NCBI GenBank assembly: GCA_002197995.1
Contig: NGZR01000002.1
Coordinates: forward strand, 558,001 to 622,000
Direction of reading: 5' to 3'
From: Gaeumannomyces sp. JS-464
Taxonomy: Eukaryota; Ascomycota; Sordariomycetes; Magnaporthales; Magnaporthaceae
Length of the DNA: 64,000 nucleotides
Shown here: piece by piece, positions 1 to 11,180 of the stretch
Numbering within the stretch: the stretch's first letter is position 1
Layout of the letters: every line of letters begins with the position of its first letter
Program-made: the position numbers and the translations under genes
Notes under the pieces: generated by a model
Database searches by the model: none
Told to the model about the DNA's origin: nothing
The model's input: the letters and a program-made list of their open reading frames with translations, nothing else

Positions 1-53
1 CCCGGCGTCGAACTGGCGGACTGTGATCTTGGGCTTTCTTAATAATTCCAGCG

Positions 54-54
<1 letters not shown>

Positions 55-128
<74 letters not shown>
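55..128. repeat. 74-base poly-C tract
   Basis: An uninterrupted run of 74 C, directly followed by a short ACACAC stretch. No coding role: the frame through it gives only polyproline. Runs of this length are rare in fungal DNA and sit close to the left end of the window, so it may be either a hypervariable homopolymer or an assembly artefact. Confidence 0.95.
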
Positions 129-565
129 ACACACATCAACCGCCTGGAGAGATGGGGCGCCGGCGGGCTCTAGTTTCCCCCAGAAGACCCAACAACATTC
201 CCACATTACTCAGGCGCCCCGCGCCTCCCGTCGATGTTGTTGATGGTTCCCGATTTTGCTTCCACCCAGTGGAGAGCTTCTTACCAATGATGGTCTTGAT
301 ACTTGGCGGGGCCGCGTATTTCCCCGTGTACACCGAGTGAGAGGTGGAGCGAACAGATGATGTCAAGTTGATGACCAAGAATACACGCGGTTACCATACG
401 TGCTGCAAACATTGGGACGAAAAGGTCTAGAGGTGGATGGCCCAATGTATAAAACCGAGCCAGATCCCTCAGTCGTATCTGGAGGCTGTTCCGAAGGGCT
501 ATCACACAACCTACACCGAGCAGGAGAACAACACGCAAGTCATTCCCGCAAAGCATCAACCGAAA
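129..565. other. Upstream flank of the MDR dehydrogenase gene
   Basis: No gene supported. Short overlapping frames on both strands have no recognisable motif. The stretch just before the ATG at 566 (ACGCAAGTCATTCCCGCAAAGC, with several CAA/CAAC motifs) looks like an ordinary fungal 5' leader. Confidence 0.5.
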
Positions 566-1763
566 ATGCCTTCTCAAACAAACGACCAGTGGATTGTCAA
601 CGGCACGCAAAAGGGCTTCGACGAGCTCGAGTACCAGAAGAACGTGCCCGTCCCCAATGTCGGCGACAACGACGTCCTCGTCCGCCTGCACGGCGCATCA
701 CTCAACTATCGTGACCTCATCATCCCAAGGTACGTTCAGATTCGAAAAAAAAAATCACAAGAAAAGCAGACATAAAAACATCTACAACACTAACGGCACC
801 CGGACAGGGAATGTACCCCTTCCCCCTCAACCTCCCCGTCGTCCCCGCCTCGGACGGCGCGGGCGAGGTGGTCGAGGTCGGCCCGCGCGTGACGCGCTTC
901 CAGCCGGGGGACCGCGTCGTCACGCTCTTCAACCAGGGCCACCAGTTCGGGTCCTTGACGCCGTCCGCCGCCCGGACGGGGCTCGGCGGCGTCACGGACG
1001 GCGCCCTGCGGCGCTGGGGCGTCTTCCCCGAGACGGGCCTTGTGCGCGCCCTCGCAACCTCGACGACCTCGAGGCCGCGACGCTGCCGTGCGCCGCCCTG
1101 ACGGCCTGGAACGCCCTGTACGGCCTGCGGCCCGTCAAGCCTGGCGACGCCGTGCTCGTCCAGGGCACCGGCGGCGTCAGCGTCTTTGCGCTGCAGTTCG
1201 CAAAGGCCGCGGGCGCCACCGTCATCGCCACCACGTCCTCCAAGGAGAAGGCCGAGATGGTCAAGAAGCTCGGCGCCGACCACGTCATCAACTACAAGGA
1301 GGACCCCGGCTGGGGCGAGACGGCCAGGGCGCTGACCAGGGACGGCGCGGGCGTGGACCACGTCGTCGAGGTGGGCGGGCTCGGCACGTTCGAGCAGAGC
1401 CTCAAGGCCGTCAAGTTCGAGGGCGTCATCAGCGTCGTCGGGTTCCTGAGCGGCGCCAAGGGCGACAAGTTCCCGCCCGCCATCGAGTCGCTGGTGCGCA
1501 TCTGCACCATCCGGGGCCTGCTGGTCGGGTCCCGGGCCATGATGGAGGACATGGTGGCCGCCATCGAGGCCAACGACATCCACCCCGTCCTCGACAAGAA
1601 GGTCTTCACGCTGAACCAGGTCCGGGAGGCGTACGACTACATGGTATGTCTTTGTCTGGCTGCTTTGTGCTCCGTCCCATCCAACATTATACCCAGCACT
1701 GACTTTACTCCTCCGCAGTGGGCGCAATCGCACTTTGGCAAATTGGCCATCAAGATCGAGTAA
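566..1763 (+). CDS. Zinc-type alcohol dehydrogenase-like MDR protein, two 1-base frameshifts
   Basis: Medium-chain dehydrogenase/reductase: GroES-like N-terminal domain (VPASDGAGEVVEVGPRV) followed by a Rossmann domain with VQGTGGVSVFALQFAK and the ADHVINYKED segment. Probably a soluble NADP(H)-dependent alcohol dehydrogenase or quinone-reductase-like enzyme; the substrate cannot be read from the sequence. Model: exons 566-729, 808-1643 and 1719-1763, introns GTACGT..ACAG and GTATGT..GCAG, about 348 residues, ending HFGKLAIKIE. The frame breaks twice: at the exon 1 end (ATCATCCCAAG, where ATCATCCCCAAG restores the phase) and near 1048-1052 (GCGCCCTCGC, one C short of the frame that continues as NLDDLEAATLPCAALTAW). 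Both are one C too few in a C run. With both restored, all three exons close exactly (55, 279 and 15 codons), so the gene is probably intact in the organism. Convergent with the next gene. Confidence 0.85.
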
Positions 1764-2091
1764 TTAGTTTGCCATTCTGATCCCTTAATAATTATGAGGG
1801 CGGGAAGGAAATGCAACCTCCAATGTGCCGAGCAGCAACTGGAGCCAAGGTCCTGCACCGCTCTTTAACAAAGAACAATAATCTACTCATATACTTATTG
1901 TTGGCATTTGTCCAGTGATTCATTTGCCCTGAGGTACGGATAGAGAAGTTAAGGTCATGTCAGCCAGGTTGAACCAACGTTTGACGGGTCGCTCAAAAAG
2001 TTAAAGGATTTGCTTGAAACTGAGGAGGACAGGATTGACGCCGAAGTTTTATTCTTCATTTTTTTTTGTCTTTTTAAAACACCTCAGACAC
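1764..2091. other. Convergent intergenic spacer
   Basis: 328 bases between two converging genes. AT-richer than the flanking coding DNA, as expected for two 3' untranslated regions. No reading frame or structure of note. Confidence 0.5.
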
Positions 2092-3323
2092 TCAATTCTG
2101 CGACGTAAACCGCAGGTGGCTGATCCTGTTGATGTGCTGCATCCAATTGTTGGTGCGCTTACTCCTCGTGTACTCAAACGGCAGAATCTCGCGCGGCATG
2201 TCCTCGAGGTACGTCCCGGGGAGTCCGCGTTCGTCGGGCTCATAGGGGAGAAGGGGCAGGTCGACGAGGAACTCGCCCGTCGGCTTCTCGACCTTGATGA
2301 GCCGCGCGAAGAAGCGGTTCTCGTAGACGCGCTTGTGCCAGGGCCGCAGGTCGCTCGAGTCGAGCCAGATATGCAGGTCGCGCAGCCCGCCGCCGCCGCC
2401 GTTGCCGACGTCCTTGGAGCTAGCGCGCACGAGGGCGTCGCACAGGCGCTGCCAGGGGTTGTCGTCGGCCGTGACGGGGTCGGGCGGCCCTTGACGACGG
2501 CCCTCTCGCCGCCATCGGGGCCAAAGTAGAGCTCCGTCAGGAGCGGGGTGACTCGCAGGCTGATCTCCAGCGAGCGGCAGGCCAGGCCCGAGCGCAGTCG
2601 GGAGCTGACAAAGGAGGCGGCCTGCTCGGTGTCGGTCAGGTGGAAGGTGACTGTGTCGTAGATGGACTCGGAGCACTCGAGGTATCTACCAGATGTGAGG
2701 GTTAGAGTTCAAGGCCAACGGGCGTGGGGGTTGGGTATGCGACTGACAGGCGCTTGCAAGCCAGCATGAGAGGCATGAACGGCGACCATGGGAGAACAGC
2801 ATTTGGGGTCTTTGCAAACATCGTCGGTGCTCTTCTTGGCACTCGCTCCAGTCTGTTCGCTCTGGTCGTCCTGCTCAGCCTGCTCGTCCTGCTCAGCCTG
2901 TTCGTCCTGCTGAGCCAGGTCCTTCAGCTTCTTCAGGTGCTCCTGGCAGGGCCAGTGGACGTTCCAGTCGGTCATGAGGCCCCTGTCCCAGGACACGGCC
3001 TCGCCGCCTCCACTGCGGCAGGCGGCGTGGAAGCCCTCCTTGGACCCGCGGTCCGGCTTTTTACCGAAGTGGTCCTCGCCCAGCAGGCACGGAAAGTGGG
3101 CCATGCCCCTGCCATGGGGCTCGCGATACAAGTGCTGGCGGTGGCCGTCGAGGCGCCAGGTCTCGGCATAAATCATCTTGCGGACCTCGAGCGGCAGCGA
3201 CGTGAAGAAGCTCGAGAGCGCCTGCGGGTCGGCCGACTCTGCTATGCGGGCCCTGTCGGGCAATGCAGGCGCCGGGTCGACGGCGGTGGAGGGCTCTGCG
3301 TCGGTTGTCATTTCAGTGTCCAT
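2092..3323 (-). CDS. F-box/DUF7730-like hypothetical protein, two 1-base frameshifts
   Basis: Unknown function. Residues about 36-55 read SFFTSLPLEVRKMIYAETW, the LPxEVRxxIY signature that opens fungal F-box-like, 2EXR and DUF7730 proteins; a PFMPLMLACKR block, also typical of these proteins, follows after an acidic Gln-rich insert with repeated DEQAEQ. Model on the minus strand: exon 1 3323-2748, intron 2747-2686 (GTCAGT..GTAG), exon 2 2685-2092, about 389 residues. The frame shifts in exon 1 at TCTCCCATGG (one C too many, near 2790) and in exon 2 at AAGGGCCGCCC (one G too few, near 2494). With both corrected the splice phase and stop agree. The C-terminal part contains LHIWLDSSDLRPWHKRVYE, matching the layout of these families. 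No catalytic residues are visible. Confidence 0.7.
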
Positions 3324-3826
3324 TTTGGTTGTTTGCGGCGGGAATCGCTATATTTTGCGGAAACTCTTTTTGATGCCTGTGTCGAGATTTTGGTCTTTGT
3401 GGATCGCACTGCCAATTGACCTCTCGCTGTTCACAGGCAATTCAAAGAAAGAAAGCTGGAAAGAAAAGTGAGAAGCTCGAAGAGGAGGCACGTTCGGTTG
3501 AGCTTCGTGGCGGGCTGATCTGCTGTTGCCTGCCAGCTTGTGTCGTCACCTTGGTGCTTCCTCCCCGCAGGAATGTGGGGCCAAAGCCAGTTGTGGTTGG
3601 TGGGTGGACGTGGCAGTTGGTTAGGAACGTTATGCTGGTTTAGCAGGGCCGCGCATTAATGTGGGGCCGGGTCATTCTGCGTGGGCAATATTGAGACACC
3701 TCGTTGTGTCACCGTAAACACCAACCAGATCAGACTGGAGACATCCCACCGATGCATTATTCTATATGCAGCAACACCACGCCGGTCCGCATGCTCCAGC
3801 CCTCAGCCCACAACCACAGCACACGC
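3324..3826. other. Intergenic, promoter side of the F-box-like gene
   Basis: 503 bases between the start of one minus-strand gene and the end of the next. No supported reading frame, no obvious TATA box. Confidence 0.45.
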
Positions 3827-5380
3827 TCACTTCGGATCGGCCAGCCGCCACATCTTGTTGAACCGGTTTTCCGGATCGTACCTCGCCTTGAGCTCCCGCA
3901 AGCGCGCCGCGTTGGGCCCAAACGCCCCCTCGGCGCTGATTGGCTGGTCCAGGTAGTTCCCATACAGGCATTGCGACGACTCCTCGCCGTTCGTCCCGTC
4001 CGCCTGGCTGCGCTCCGGGAGATACATAGTGTCGGAGATGAAATTGGCCAGCTCCTTCTTGAAGCGGCACACCTCCGCGTCCCTGGAGGCGTCGGTCCAG
4101 TTCATCACCAGCCCCACGTTGTAGTACCGCCCCCTGTTGGAGTGCGCCATGGCCGTGGGCGGGACCGAGCTGGTCTTGGCGAAGGGGAAGATCTCGAACC
4201 CGAGCACCGTGTCGCGCAGGTCCTGCGCCCCGCCCGAGCAGGCCAGCTCGCCATCCACGTAGGCAAAGAACTTGGCCGCCGCCGCCACGAACGCCCCCGC
4301 GTCGACGGGCGCCGTCAGGTGCGCCACGCCGTGCTGCCACCGCGACCCGTGCGCCATGAAGTCGTCAAACTGCCGGTTGGCCCTGCGGTACGGCATCTCG
4401 ACCGCCGTGTTGAGCGCCGGGCCCAGCGCCAGCAGCGCCGCGAAGAAGCGCGCTCCCTCGGCCGCCGTGCCGTTGTGGAACACGTACATGGACACCGCCT
4501 TGGCGCGCTCTCCGTCCGGCGCCGGCGGCGCGTAGCCTGGCACCAGCATGATGGCCTGGTCGCCGTCCTCGATCTTGAGGTGCTCGTTGACGGCCGCGAT
4601 GACCTCGACGGCGCGCTCGAACGGGAACGAGAGGACGCCGCTCCAGATGTTGCCTTGCGGGAAAACGCGGCTGGTAAAGCGCGTGGCGACGCCGAAGCTG
4701 GTGCCGGCGCCGCGCACAGCCCAAAACAGGTCCCTGTCGCCACCCTCGTCGTCCGACGCTACCACGACGCGGCCGTCGGCGAGCACCATCTCGACCGACA
4801 CGAGGCAGTCGATGGTCAGCCCGTGGCGGCCCGACAGCTAGCCGAAGCCGCCGCCGAGGACCAGCCCACCGACGCCCGTGTGCGCGACCGTGCCCCCGGC
4901 GTCGCGAGCCCGTGCTCCCACGCGGCGTCGTCGACGTCGGACCAGAGGCAGCCGCCCTCGAAGGTGATGGTCTGCACCGCCGCGTCGACCGACACGCCGC
5001 GCATGCGCCGCAGGTCGATCACGGCGCCCTCGGGCCCCATGGACGACGTGGACGAGGTCGCGTGCCCGCCGCCGCACACGGTGAAGGGGATCGAGCTCGC
5101 GGAGAGAAGGGTCACCGCCTTGCTCACCTCCTCGGTTGTTCTCGGGAGAACCACCGCCCCCTGTTTAGTGTGAACAGGTTTGATTAGCTGCAGCACATGA
5201 TTTTGACAAGGGAGCACACCGGCCCCTTTTGTACAACGGAAAATGGTAAGACAAACCGCCCGCTTGACGCACACGGCGCTCCACCCGCTTGATGACATCT
5301 TCATAGCCGTCATCTCCCGGCAAGAGGACACCCCCAGAGAAGGCTTTCTTGAGTGACTCGAAACTCGCTGTAGTCGTCAT
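3827..5380 (-). CDS. FAD-linked oxidase, berberine-bridge type, with two frameshifts and one in-frame stop
   Basis: FAD_binding_4 plus BBE-type oxidase. N-terminal part: MTTTASFESLKKAFSGG, then KRAGAVVLPRTTEEVSKAV across a 96-base intron (5256-5161, GTTTGT..ACAG). FAD-binding core: TVCGGGHATSSTS and the GGTVAHTGVGGLVLGGGFG block; the C-terminus YDPENRFNKMW is the BBE signature. Fungal members are often secreted and oxidise sugars or secondary metabolites; no signal peptide is visible here. About 485 residues after correction. Three disruptions: one G too many in AAGCGGGTGG (near 5290), one G too few in the GCCGGGGGCACG run (near 4892), and a TAG at 4838-4840 where the family has Tyr in GGGFGYLSGRHG. 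The indels are probably sequence errors, since exon lengths then fit perfectly (41 and 445 codons). The TAG could be an error or a real nonsense mutation. Confidence 0.8.
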
Positions 5381-6623
5381 TATGAAAGTACGAGAGGGGC
5401 AGTTCCGTGTCTAGCATCCCCCTCGTCCGTCTTTCGACACCGCGGGGCCGGCCATCGTTATATAGGGAGATCCTGACATCAGTCTCCCGACCCCATCCCG
5501 GTGCAGCCAACCTCGGCCCACTCGTCGTTGCAAACGAATCAAGCACCGGTGAAGCGCTTGCCAAGACAGCGAAACCTGGCCCACGCATGTTACATATCCC
5601 GAGGACTTCTGCCTTAGCAGTCGGCAAGTCATTATATGTCCTTGAGCCGTGCTCTTGTGGGGCGAGGGTGCAGGATATCCTAAAAAGGTCGTATGCCGGG
5701 CCAGGTAAGCGCCGGCCGTCTCCGCTTTCCCGCCTGATATGCCTGTCGCCGAGGCAGACCAAGCAAATTACTCTGTCGATCCCTCCGCCAGGACTTTTCA
5801 CCCGTTCGGTGATGTGCATGATTACTATTCCTCCCCGTGTTCACTGAACACCGCTAGGTTCGAACGGCCGAGGCCAGACCTTGCTTGATGATACTACTCC
5901 GTAATAGTCAAACCCCGACTGGTGGGGGCTTTTAAGGAGCGGCCTGGGATGATACCCAAAGGGCAGCACACCCTCCGAGATCTCCGGGGCAGTGCCGTGG
6001 GAGAATTGAAAGATCATTATGTATACCTCCGAGGATGCTTGAAATACACCAGGCCTAGGTAAACTAACACAGAACCTTCAACACAAGGCATCCGTGTCTT
6101 TTGCTTTTCCGGGCTGTGTCGCTAATGGGACCCTAAGACCAATTCTACCACGTTTGTATATGTAAATAAGCGCAAGTATCCGCCGCCAAACAAATCATCC
6201 TCCAACGGAAGCCCGGCGTAATTGCAGTTAAATCTAAACTAACAGATTATTTTGGCTTCGTGCACTACTTCTTTTCTCTTTAATACTTCCGCCGCTATTG
6301 TTTTTTTCTTTCGCCCATAAATCAGGCGGGCTTTTCGCAGTCATTTTCTCAACTTTATTCTGCCATTCTCTGTAATTCGAACCTTTCTTATTCTAGATTT
6401 TGTCCATTTAATATCTCTATATTCATCCCCCAATAATTGTAGCCCTCTAATCCCAAATCGCTCTCAGTGGCCCAGCAGGAGACTGAACCTGCTTAAGGAC
6501 GGTACTCCCATTGCCCCGCCCGCTCCTTCTATCCCGGAATACAAGGAAAACGACCCTACTCTACAGCACCAATAGTGTACCTCAGGTAGTCATCAAACTG
6601 GTCACGGCACGGGTGTCACCGAA
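5381..6623. other. Intergenic between BBE oxidase and ALG9
   Basis: 1.24 kb with the BBE promoter on the left and the ALG9 3' region on the right. Two overlapping frames of about 150-170 residues near 5.3-5.85 kb on opposite strands lack motifs and introns and are judged accidental. The 6.1-6.5 kb part is AT- and pyrimidine-rich. Confidence 0.5.
5458..5464 (-). promoter_or_regulatory. TATA-like box of the BBE oxidase gene
   Basis: TATATAA on the minus strand, 78 bases upstream of the ATG at 5380. Position and sequence fit a core promoter element. No other evidence. Confidence 0.4.
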
Positions 6624-8616
6624 TCACCTCTTCTGCCGCAGCAAGCAGTGACGTCCCCATTTGCGCCGATACTTCTCCGGCACTATATCCCAGCCTGGCA
6701 CCCACAGGGCCCGGGCGAGGAAGCCGGTCTTGCCTGCGTCCATAAAGGGGACACACTTGACCATCTCCCAGTGCTCCTCGTCCGCGATGTAGTCGGGCTC
6801 GTTCGGCGGTAGCAACTCCGGTTGCTCCACGTGGTGGCTGTACTGTGTGTCCACCAGGAAGTCACATGTCGGAGCTCGACATACTTGCCCATGTCCTCCT
6901 CGTTGCGGTCGTTCATGCCGCTCGGCGTGAGCCACGTGCCTCCCCAGATGCCGAAGCCAGTACGGGCTTCGGAGAACTCCCCGGGCAGTAGGCCGCGGAA
7001 CTCGGACCGGACAAACTTGGCGTGCATCTCGCGTGGCAGGAAGTACGAGGTCGGGAAGCGGTACCACTCCTTGCCGAAGCACACAAAGTCCCCGTTGCCT
7101 CCCAGCGGTTTTCCACCAGCAGTACCTACAGCCAGGGGCTTGTAGATCTGAAGGGGAGCAGAGTAGGCCGAGTAGATACCCAAGATGCGGGCCAGAGACA
7201 CATCCAGTGAGAGGATGACGCCAAGGGCGAGCAATGCGAGCTTGATCTTGGCAGGGATCATGCCAATAAGCTTGTTGGGGTTTGCGTTTCCCAAGGCTGT
7301 GACCAGAACGTGGAAAGATATAGCGGCATTCAGGGCCAGAAAAGGGTACGCGGGATACATGAAGCGCTCCTCCTTGTGCGGCTGCAAGGTGAAAATGGCT
7401 AGCCACATATAGAAAGGGGTCATAAAAACGAGAGAGCGCATCCCGGACCGGAAGTCGTGGCCCGAGGGAACGATGAGGCCGCGGATAACGAAGAGCGGAA
7501 GCGAGAGGAGCGCGAGGACAAACCAGATGTTGAAGTTCAGGGCGAGGTTCTTGAAGTAAAAGGTCCACGGTTCAGTGCCGTAAAGGTTGGGGCCTCCGCT
7601 CGACGAGAAGATGTTGTACTTGACAATGTTCCACGGCACAATCTCAAATTTCCGATAGAAGAAAGCGTTGATAGCGGTATCAAAGACCTGCGGAAAGACC
7701 ACGGCAGAGATGGTTAGTTCAGCCCACAAGATAGCACACAGTTTACTCGATTCTCACTTACAACGAGAAGCAGCGCAGCAACGACACCCCTGCCAACCCG
7801 GACAAAACACTCGAACTTGCGCTCGCCATCGGCGAAAAAGGCGAAAAAGATGTCCTCAGCCACGAAAGGCGCGCACAGGGCGGCGGCAAAGGGCCAACCA
7901 ATGACGCCGCCGAGGGCGAACCAGAAGATGCCCTGAGACGTCTTCAGCCCGCCCCGCCAGTGCACAAAGGCGGCAGCGCCTAGCATGGACGCATACATGG
8001 CGAAGCTCGAGGGCAGGTAGGCAGTGGCGGCGTGGAAGTTGCCGGGGCTCGTGGCCAGGGCCAAGATGAACCAGGTGCCGGTGCGAGGAGAGATGGTCAG
8101 GCTGACGGCCCTGTACATCAGAGTCTGGCAGAGGGCACAGACGAAGGCCATGACGTAGCGGACGAAGTAGAACTCGCCGACCTTGGTAGACTGGGGCAGG
8201 ATGCGGCGCAGGTTGGCCACGACGGCGTGGAGCGAGATGTACAGCCAGCTGCGGATCGAGAAGTCGGGAGAGTACTCCCAGGTCTGCAGGCCGTAGCCAT
8301 GGCTGAGGTAATGCGTGGGCTCCCAGTAGTTGAAGGTCTCGTCGCAGTCTTGGATGGGGGCGAAGAGGGCCGACACGAGGTTCGCGACGAGGAAAATGTA
8401 GAAGGCCGAAATCGGCTCGATCGCGTACGGGCTTGGCGGGGTCCTGGTGGGCACGCAGGCGGATGATGTCAGTTCATTCCTTCGCTTGCCAGCGCAGGGC
8501 GGCGCAAGGGCCGCGGCCAAGGGAGAGGCTGGTGGGCAAAGTGCATACTTCTTCTTCGCATGGGAGGCTTCCGGGTGGACAAACTCCTTGCGCTTTGGCG
8601 CTTCTTTTGGAGGCAT
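6624..8616 (-). CDS. ALG9: Dol-P-Man alpha-1,2-mannosyltransferase ALG9 (GT22)
   Basis: ER multi-pass mannosyltransferase that adds alpha-1,2-mannose to the lipid-linked N-glycan precursor. The diagnostic block is DCDETFNYWEPTHYLSHG followed by GLQTWEYSPDFSIRSWLY in the first lumenal loop, and HKEERFMYPAYPFLALNAA further down; GT22 enzymes use the acidic pair in DCDETFNYWEP. Many hydrophobic helices lie between. Model: exons 8616-8549, 8443-7762 and 7687-6624; introns GTATGC..CCAG (105 bases) and GTAAGT..GCAG (74 bases). About 604 residues, close to the usual length. One frameshift near 6870: CTCCGACATG lacks one C of a CCC run; after it the frame continues as CDFLVDTQYSHHVEQPE to the stop. 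With that base the last exon is exactly 355 codons. Start chosen at MPPKEAPKRKEF, because the upstream in-frame ATG at 8721 adds only atypical sequence. Confidence 0.93.
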
Positions 8617-9115
8617 CGTGGGCGTGCAATGAGGGCGACTCAGTCGGTCTTGGGCCTTGGACACAAGGGCGCCTGAAAAAGTGCCAGATTTCGAAAGTCG
8701 AGATGGACAGCTCCTCGGCAAGTCCAGGCCAGGGGGTTGCAGGGGCGGGAAGTCGCCGGCGGGCGTTTATTGGAGAATTACTACGTATGTATGGATCCGG
8801 TCGGGTGGGGGTCGTTTGGTGCAGCCGAAAGGGTCCCCTCAAAGGCTTCTTATCTTATCGCAGGTAAAAGCAAGAAGGAAAAAGATTCAATGATGGAAGG
8901 CGCGTCCCAGGATGTTCGAGTCGTCCTGTCCTCGTTGCCGAAAAAAATTGCAGATCGGAATATTCAACCTGCCCACCCCATCGAACGACAGGATCAAGTT
9001 AGGAATTTGCCTACACTCGAAAGCATCACCAGAAACAGTCTTCCTGCGACACCTTCGCACCGGTACACCTCAATCCCCGACGCCCGAATTCCTCCGTCCC
9101 GCTATTTTGGTCGCC
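8617..9115. promoter_or_regulatory. Shared promoter region of ALG9 and NAF1
   Basis: 499 bases between the divergent starts of ALG9 (minus) and NAF1 (plus). No clear TATA box for either gene, which is common for fungal housekeeping genes. Co-regulation is possible but not shown by the sequence. Confidence 0.5.
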
Positions 9116-11088
9116 ATGTCCGGCGGGTTCGTCATCCCCGGGCTCGGCCATGCGAAGCCGAACGAGAAGTTACCGACGACCAGCTTTGCCCCAGATGTCT
9201 TAGCTGCCGCCGCAAGCTTGGGACATAGCGTCGCAACTCAAGAGGCTGCTGCCACCAACGGGGGCACCATAACAGCTTCAGGGCCGACGGGCAACCGGTC
9301 GGATGAGGGTGCGGTTCAAGATATGGATCACCAGGAGCAGGACAGATTCTGGGAAAAAGATGCAAAGACCAGCGGCTCGGACGCTATGGATGTGGACTGA
9401 CGGACGGCGTCCATGACTACGGTCACAGAGCCGATTGCCGTGGCCGAATCTACGACGAGCGAGGCGACGACCGTCACCGAGACCGCTAGTGGCGCTCCCG
9501 ATCCCCATATCACAGACGCCCTCGACGCAGCCATTCTCGCGATGGTGCAGCCAAACGGTGAGGCACAAGGACAGGCCACTACGGCCCCAGGCATCTCTCT
9601 ACCACAGGAGCAGCCAACTGGACAACCGCCCGCCGAGCAACAAGGAGCTGGTGCTGAATGGGAGGCTGACTCCTCGCCGTATGAGTCTTCCAGTGATTCA
9701 AGCAGCTCGGATGACTCGGATGACGACTCGGACGCCGAGGTCATGGGCCTCGACGAGACGGTCAGGATGCTGATGGCGGTCGCGGATGGCTCCGACGACG
9801 AGGGCGACGGCGGCGACAAGGCTGGCAAAGGCGCACAGGTGCGCAGCAAGAACGAGCTGCCAGACTGGATCCCCCCCAAACCGGAGGCTCTCGCCGAAGA
9901 TGCTGTGATCGTGCAGCTGGGCACCGTCACCACAATTGTGGGAACTCAGATCCTCATCACTTCGGGCGAGGATGGTGAGGAGAAGGTGCTAGACATCGAG
10001 ACGCCTGTGTGTCGCGCCGATAGGTCTGTGATCGCGGCCATCGCCGACGTGATTGGCAATGTACTCCAGCCCATGTACATCCTCAGATTTGCTACACCCG
10101 AGGATGTGGCGAAGGAGGAACTCAAGACCGGGGACGTGCTCTACTACCCGCCGGGTCGGGCCCAGGTTGTGCTGACGCGCCCCCTTCGCAGCCAAAAGGG
10201 CTACGACGCCAGCAACTTGCACGACGAGGAGTTGCCGACCGAGGAGATGGAGTTTTCAGACGACGAGCGCGAGCAGGCGCACAAGCGTGAGCTCAAGCTG
10301 AAGAAGCGTGGCAACCGTGGCCGTGGCGGCGGTGGTGCTGGTGGCGGCAACCCAAGAGACAATGGCCGTCGCGGTTCCTCGGCCAGCGCCATGACCAGGG
10401 TGGGTGATGCGGGCCTCAAGTACGACGATGACGACGACGATGGGCCGTACAAGCCTTTGACGAGGCCTGCTAACTTTGGGATGGGCGCGCCGCCATCGCG
10501 CGAGGAGACGCTCGCGAGCGGTCACAGGCCGCCTTTTAACCATGGCCTTCGCGGAAATAAAGATCATTTTCGCGGGGGCGGGCGCGGAGGCAACCGTGGA
10601 CGAGGCGGGTTCCGAGGAGGCAGGGGCGGTGGCGGAGGCTACTCCGACGGACACTCGCAACGCCAGCAGCCTCGTTTCCAGCAGCAGCAACAGCCTCAGT
10701 CGCAGCAACATCAACCCCAGCAGCAGCATCAACACCAGCAGCAGCATCAATCCCAGCAGCAACATCAGCCCCAGCAGCACCAGCAGCAACAGGCACCGCA
10801 GCAAGGCGCCGCAGCCGACGCCAGGCGTCCCTCAGTGGAACTTTCCTCTTCCGCCACCTTTACCGTTCGCACCGCCTCAGACCGCGCAGGCTGCTGCTGC
10901 TCCATTCGCCTTCCCGACATTCCCTCAGCCACCCAATCCATATGGGATGCCTGCCCTCTAGCCGGGGCAATTTCCTCCCCCGCCTATCCCACCTCCTGTT
11001 GCGGGCCAACCTCCAGCGAACTGGCAGGCGATGAGTGTGCTTTACGCTAACCCGACTTTTGTCCGGGCGCTGAGGGACGCTGCGCAAA

Positions 11089-11121
<33 letters not shown>

Positions 11122-11180
11122 GCCAGGGTCAAGGTCAAGGTCAGCCGCACAATCAGTCGGGTTGGGGACAGAATCACTAG
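9116..11180 (+). CDS. NAF1: H/ACA snoRNP assembly factor NAF1, with two in-frame stops and one frameshift
   Basis: Nuclear assembly factor of H/ACA small nucleolar RNPs. N-terminus FVIPGLGHAKPNEKLP, then an acidic Ser/Asp-rich stretch, then the Gar1/Naf1 beta-barrel domain (VIVQLGTVTTIVGTQILI ... VIGNVLQPMYILRF ... GDVLYYPPGRAQVVL), then Lys/Arg, RGG-type Gly/Arg repeats, a Gln/His tract (10678-10800), and a Pro-rich tail with ten CAG codons. No intron is needed. About 687 codons. Disruptions: TGA at 9398-9400 between the N-terminus and the rest, in the same frame; one extra base near 10805 (CAAGGCGCCGCAG) moving the frame to one ending PFAFPTFPQPPNPYGMPA; TAG at 10959-10961, after which the same frame runs on to 11180. 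Both stops are one C-to-T step from Arg (CGA) or Gln (CAG). If real, translation would restart at the ATG at 9413. Confidence 0.85.
11091..11120 (+). repeat. (CAG)10 microsatellite in NAF1
   Basis: Ten perfect CAG codons in the NAF1 tail, encoding polyglutamine, followed by a GGC/CAG/GGT Gly-Gln repeat. Likely length-polymorphic. Confidence 0.9.

Noticed and set aside
720..1733. 337-codon open frame on the minus strand opposite to the MDR dehydrogenase
   Set aside because: Shadow of a GC-rich gene; no motif, low-complexity text, while the plus strand has clear MDR motifs and introns.
3704..5173. 489-codon open frame on the plus strand
   Set aside because: Opposite to the BBE oxidase, Arg/Val-rich shadow text without any domain.
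5310..5847. Two overlapping frames of 146-169 codons on opposite strands
   Set aside because: No motif; both lie in the promoter region of the BBE oxidase gene.
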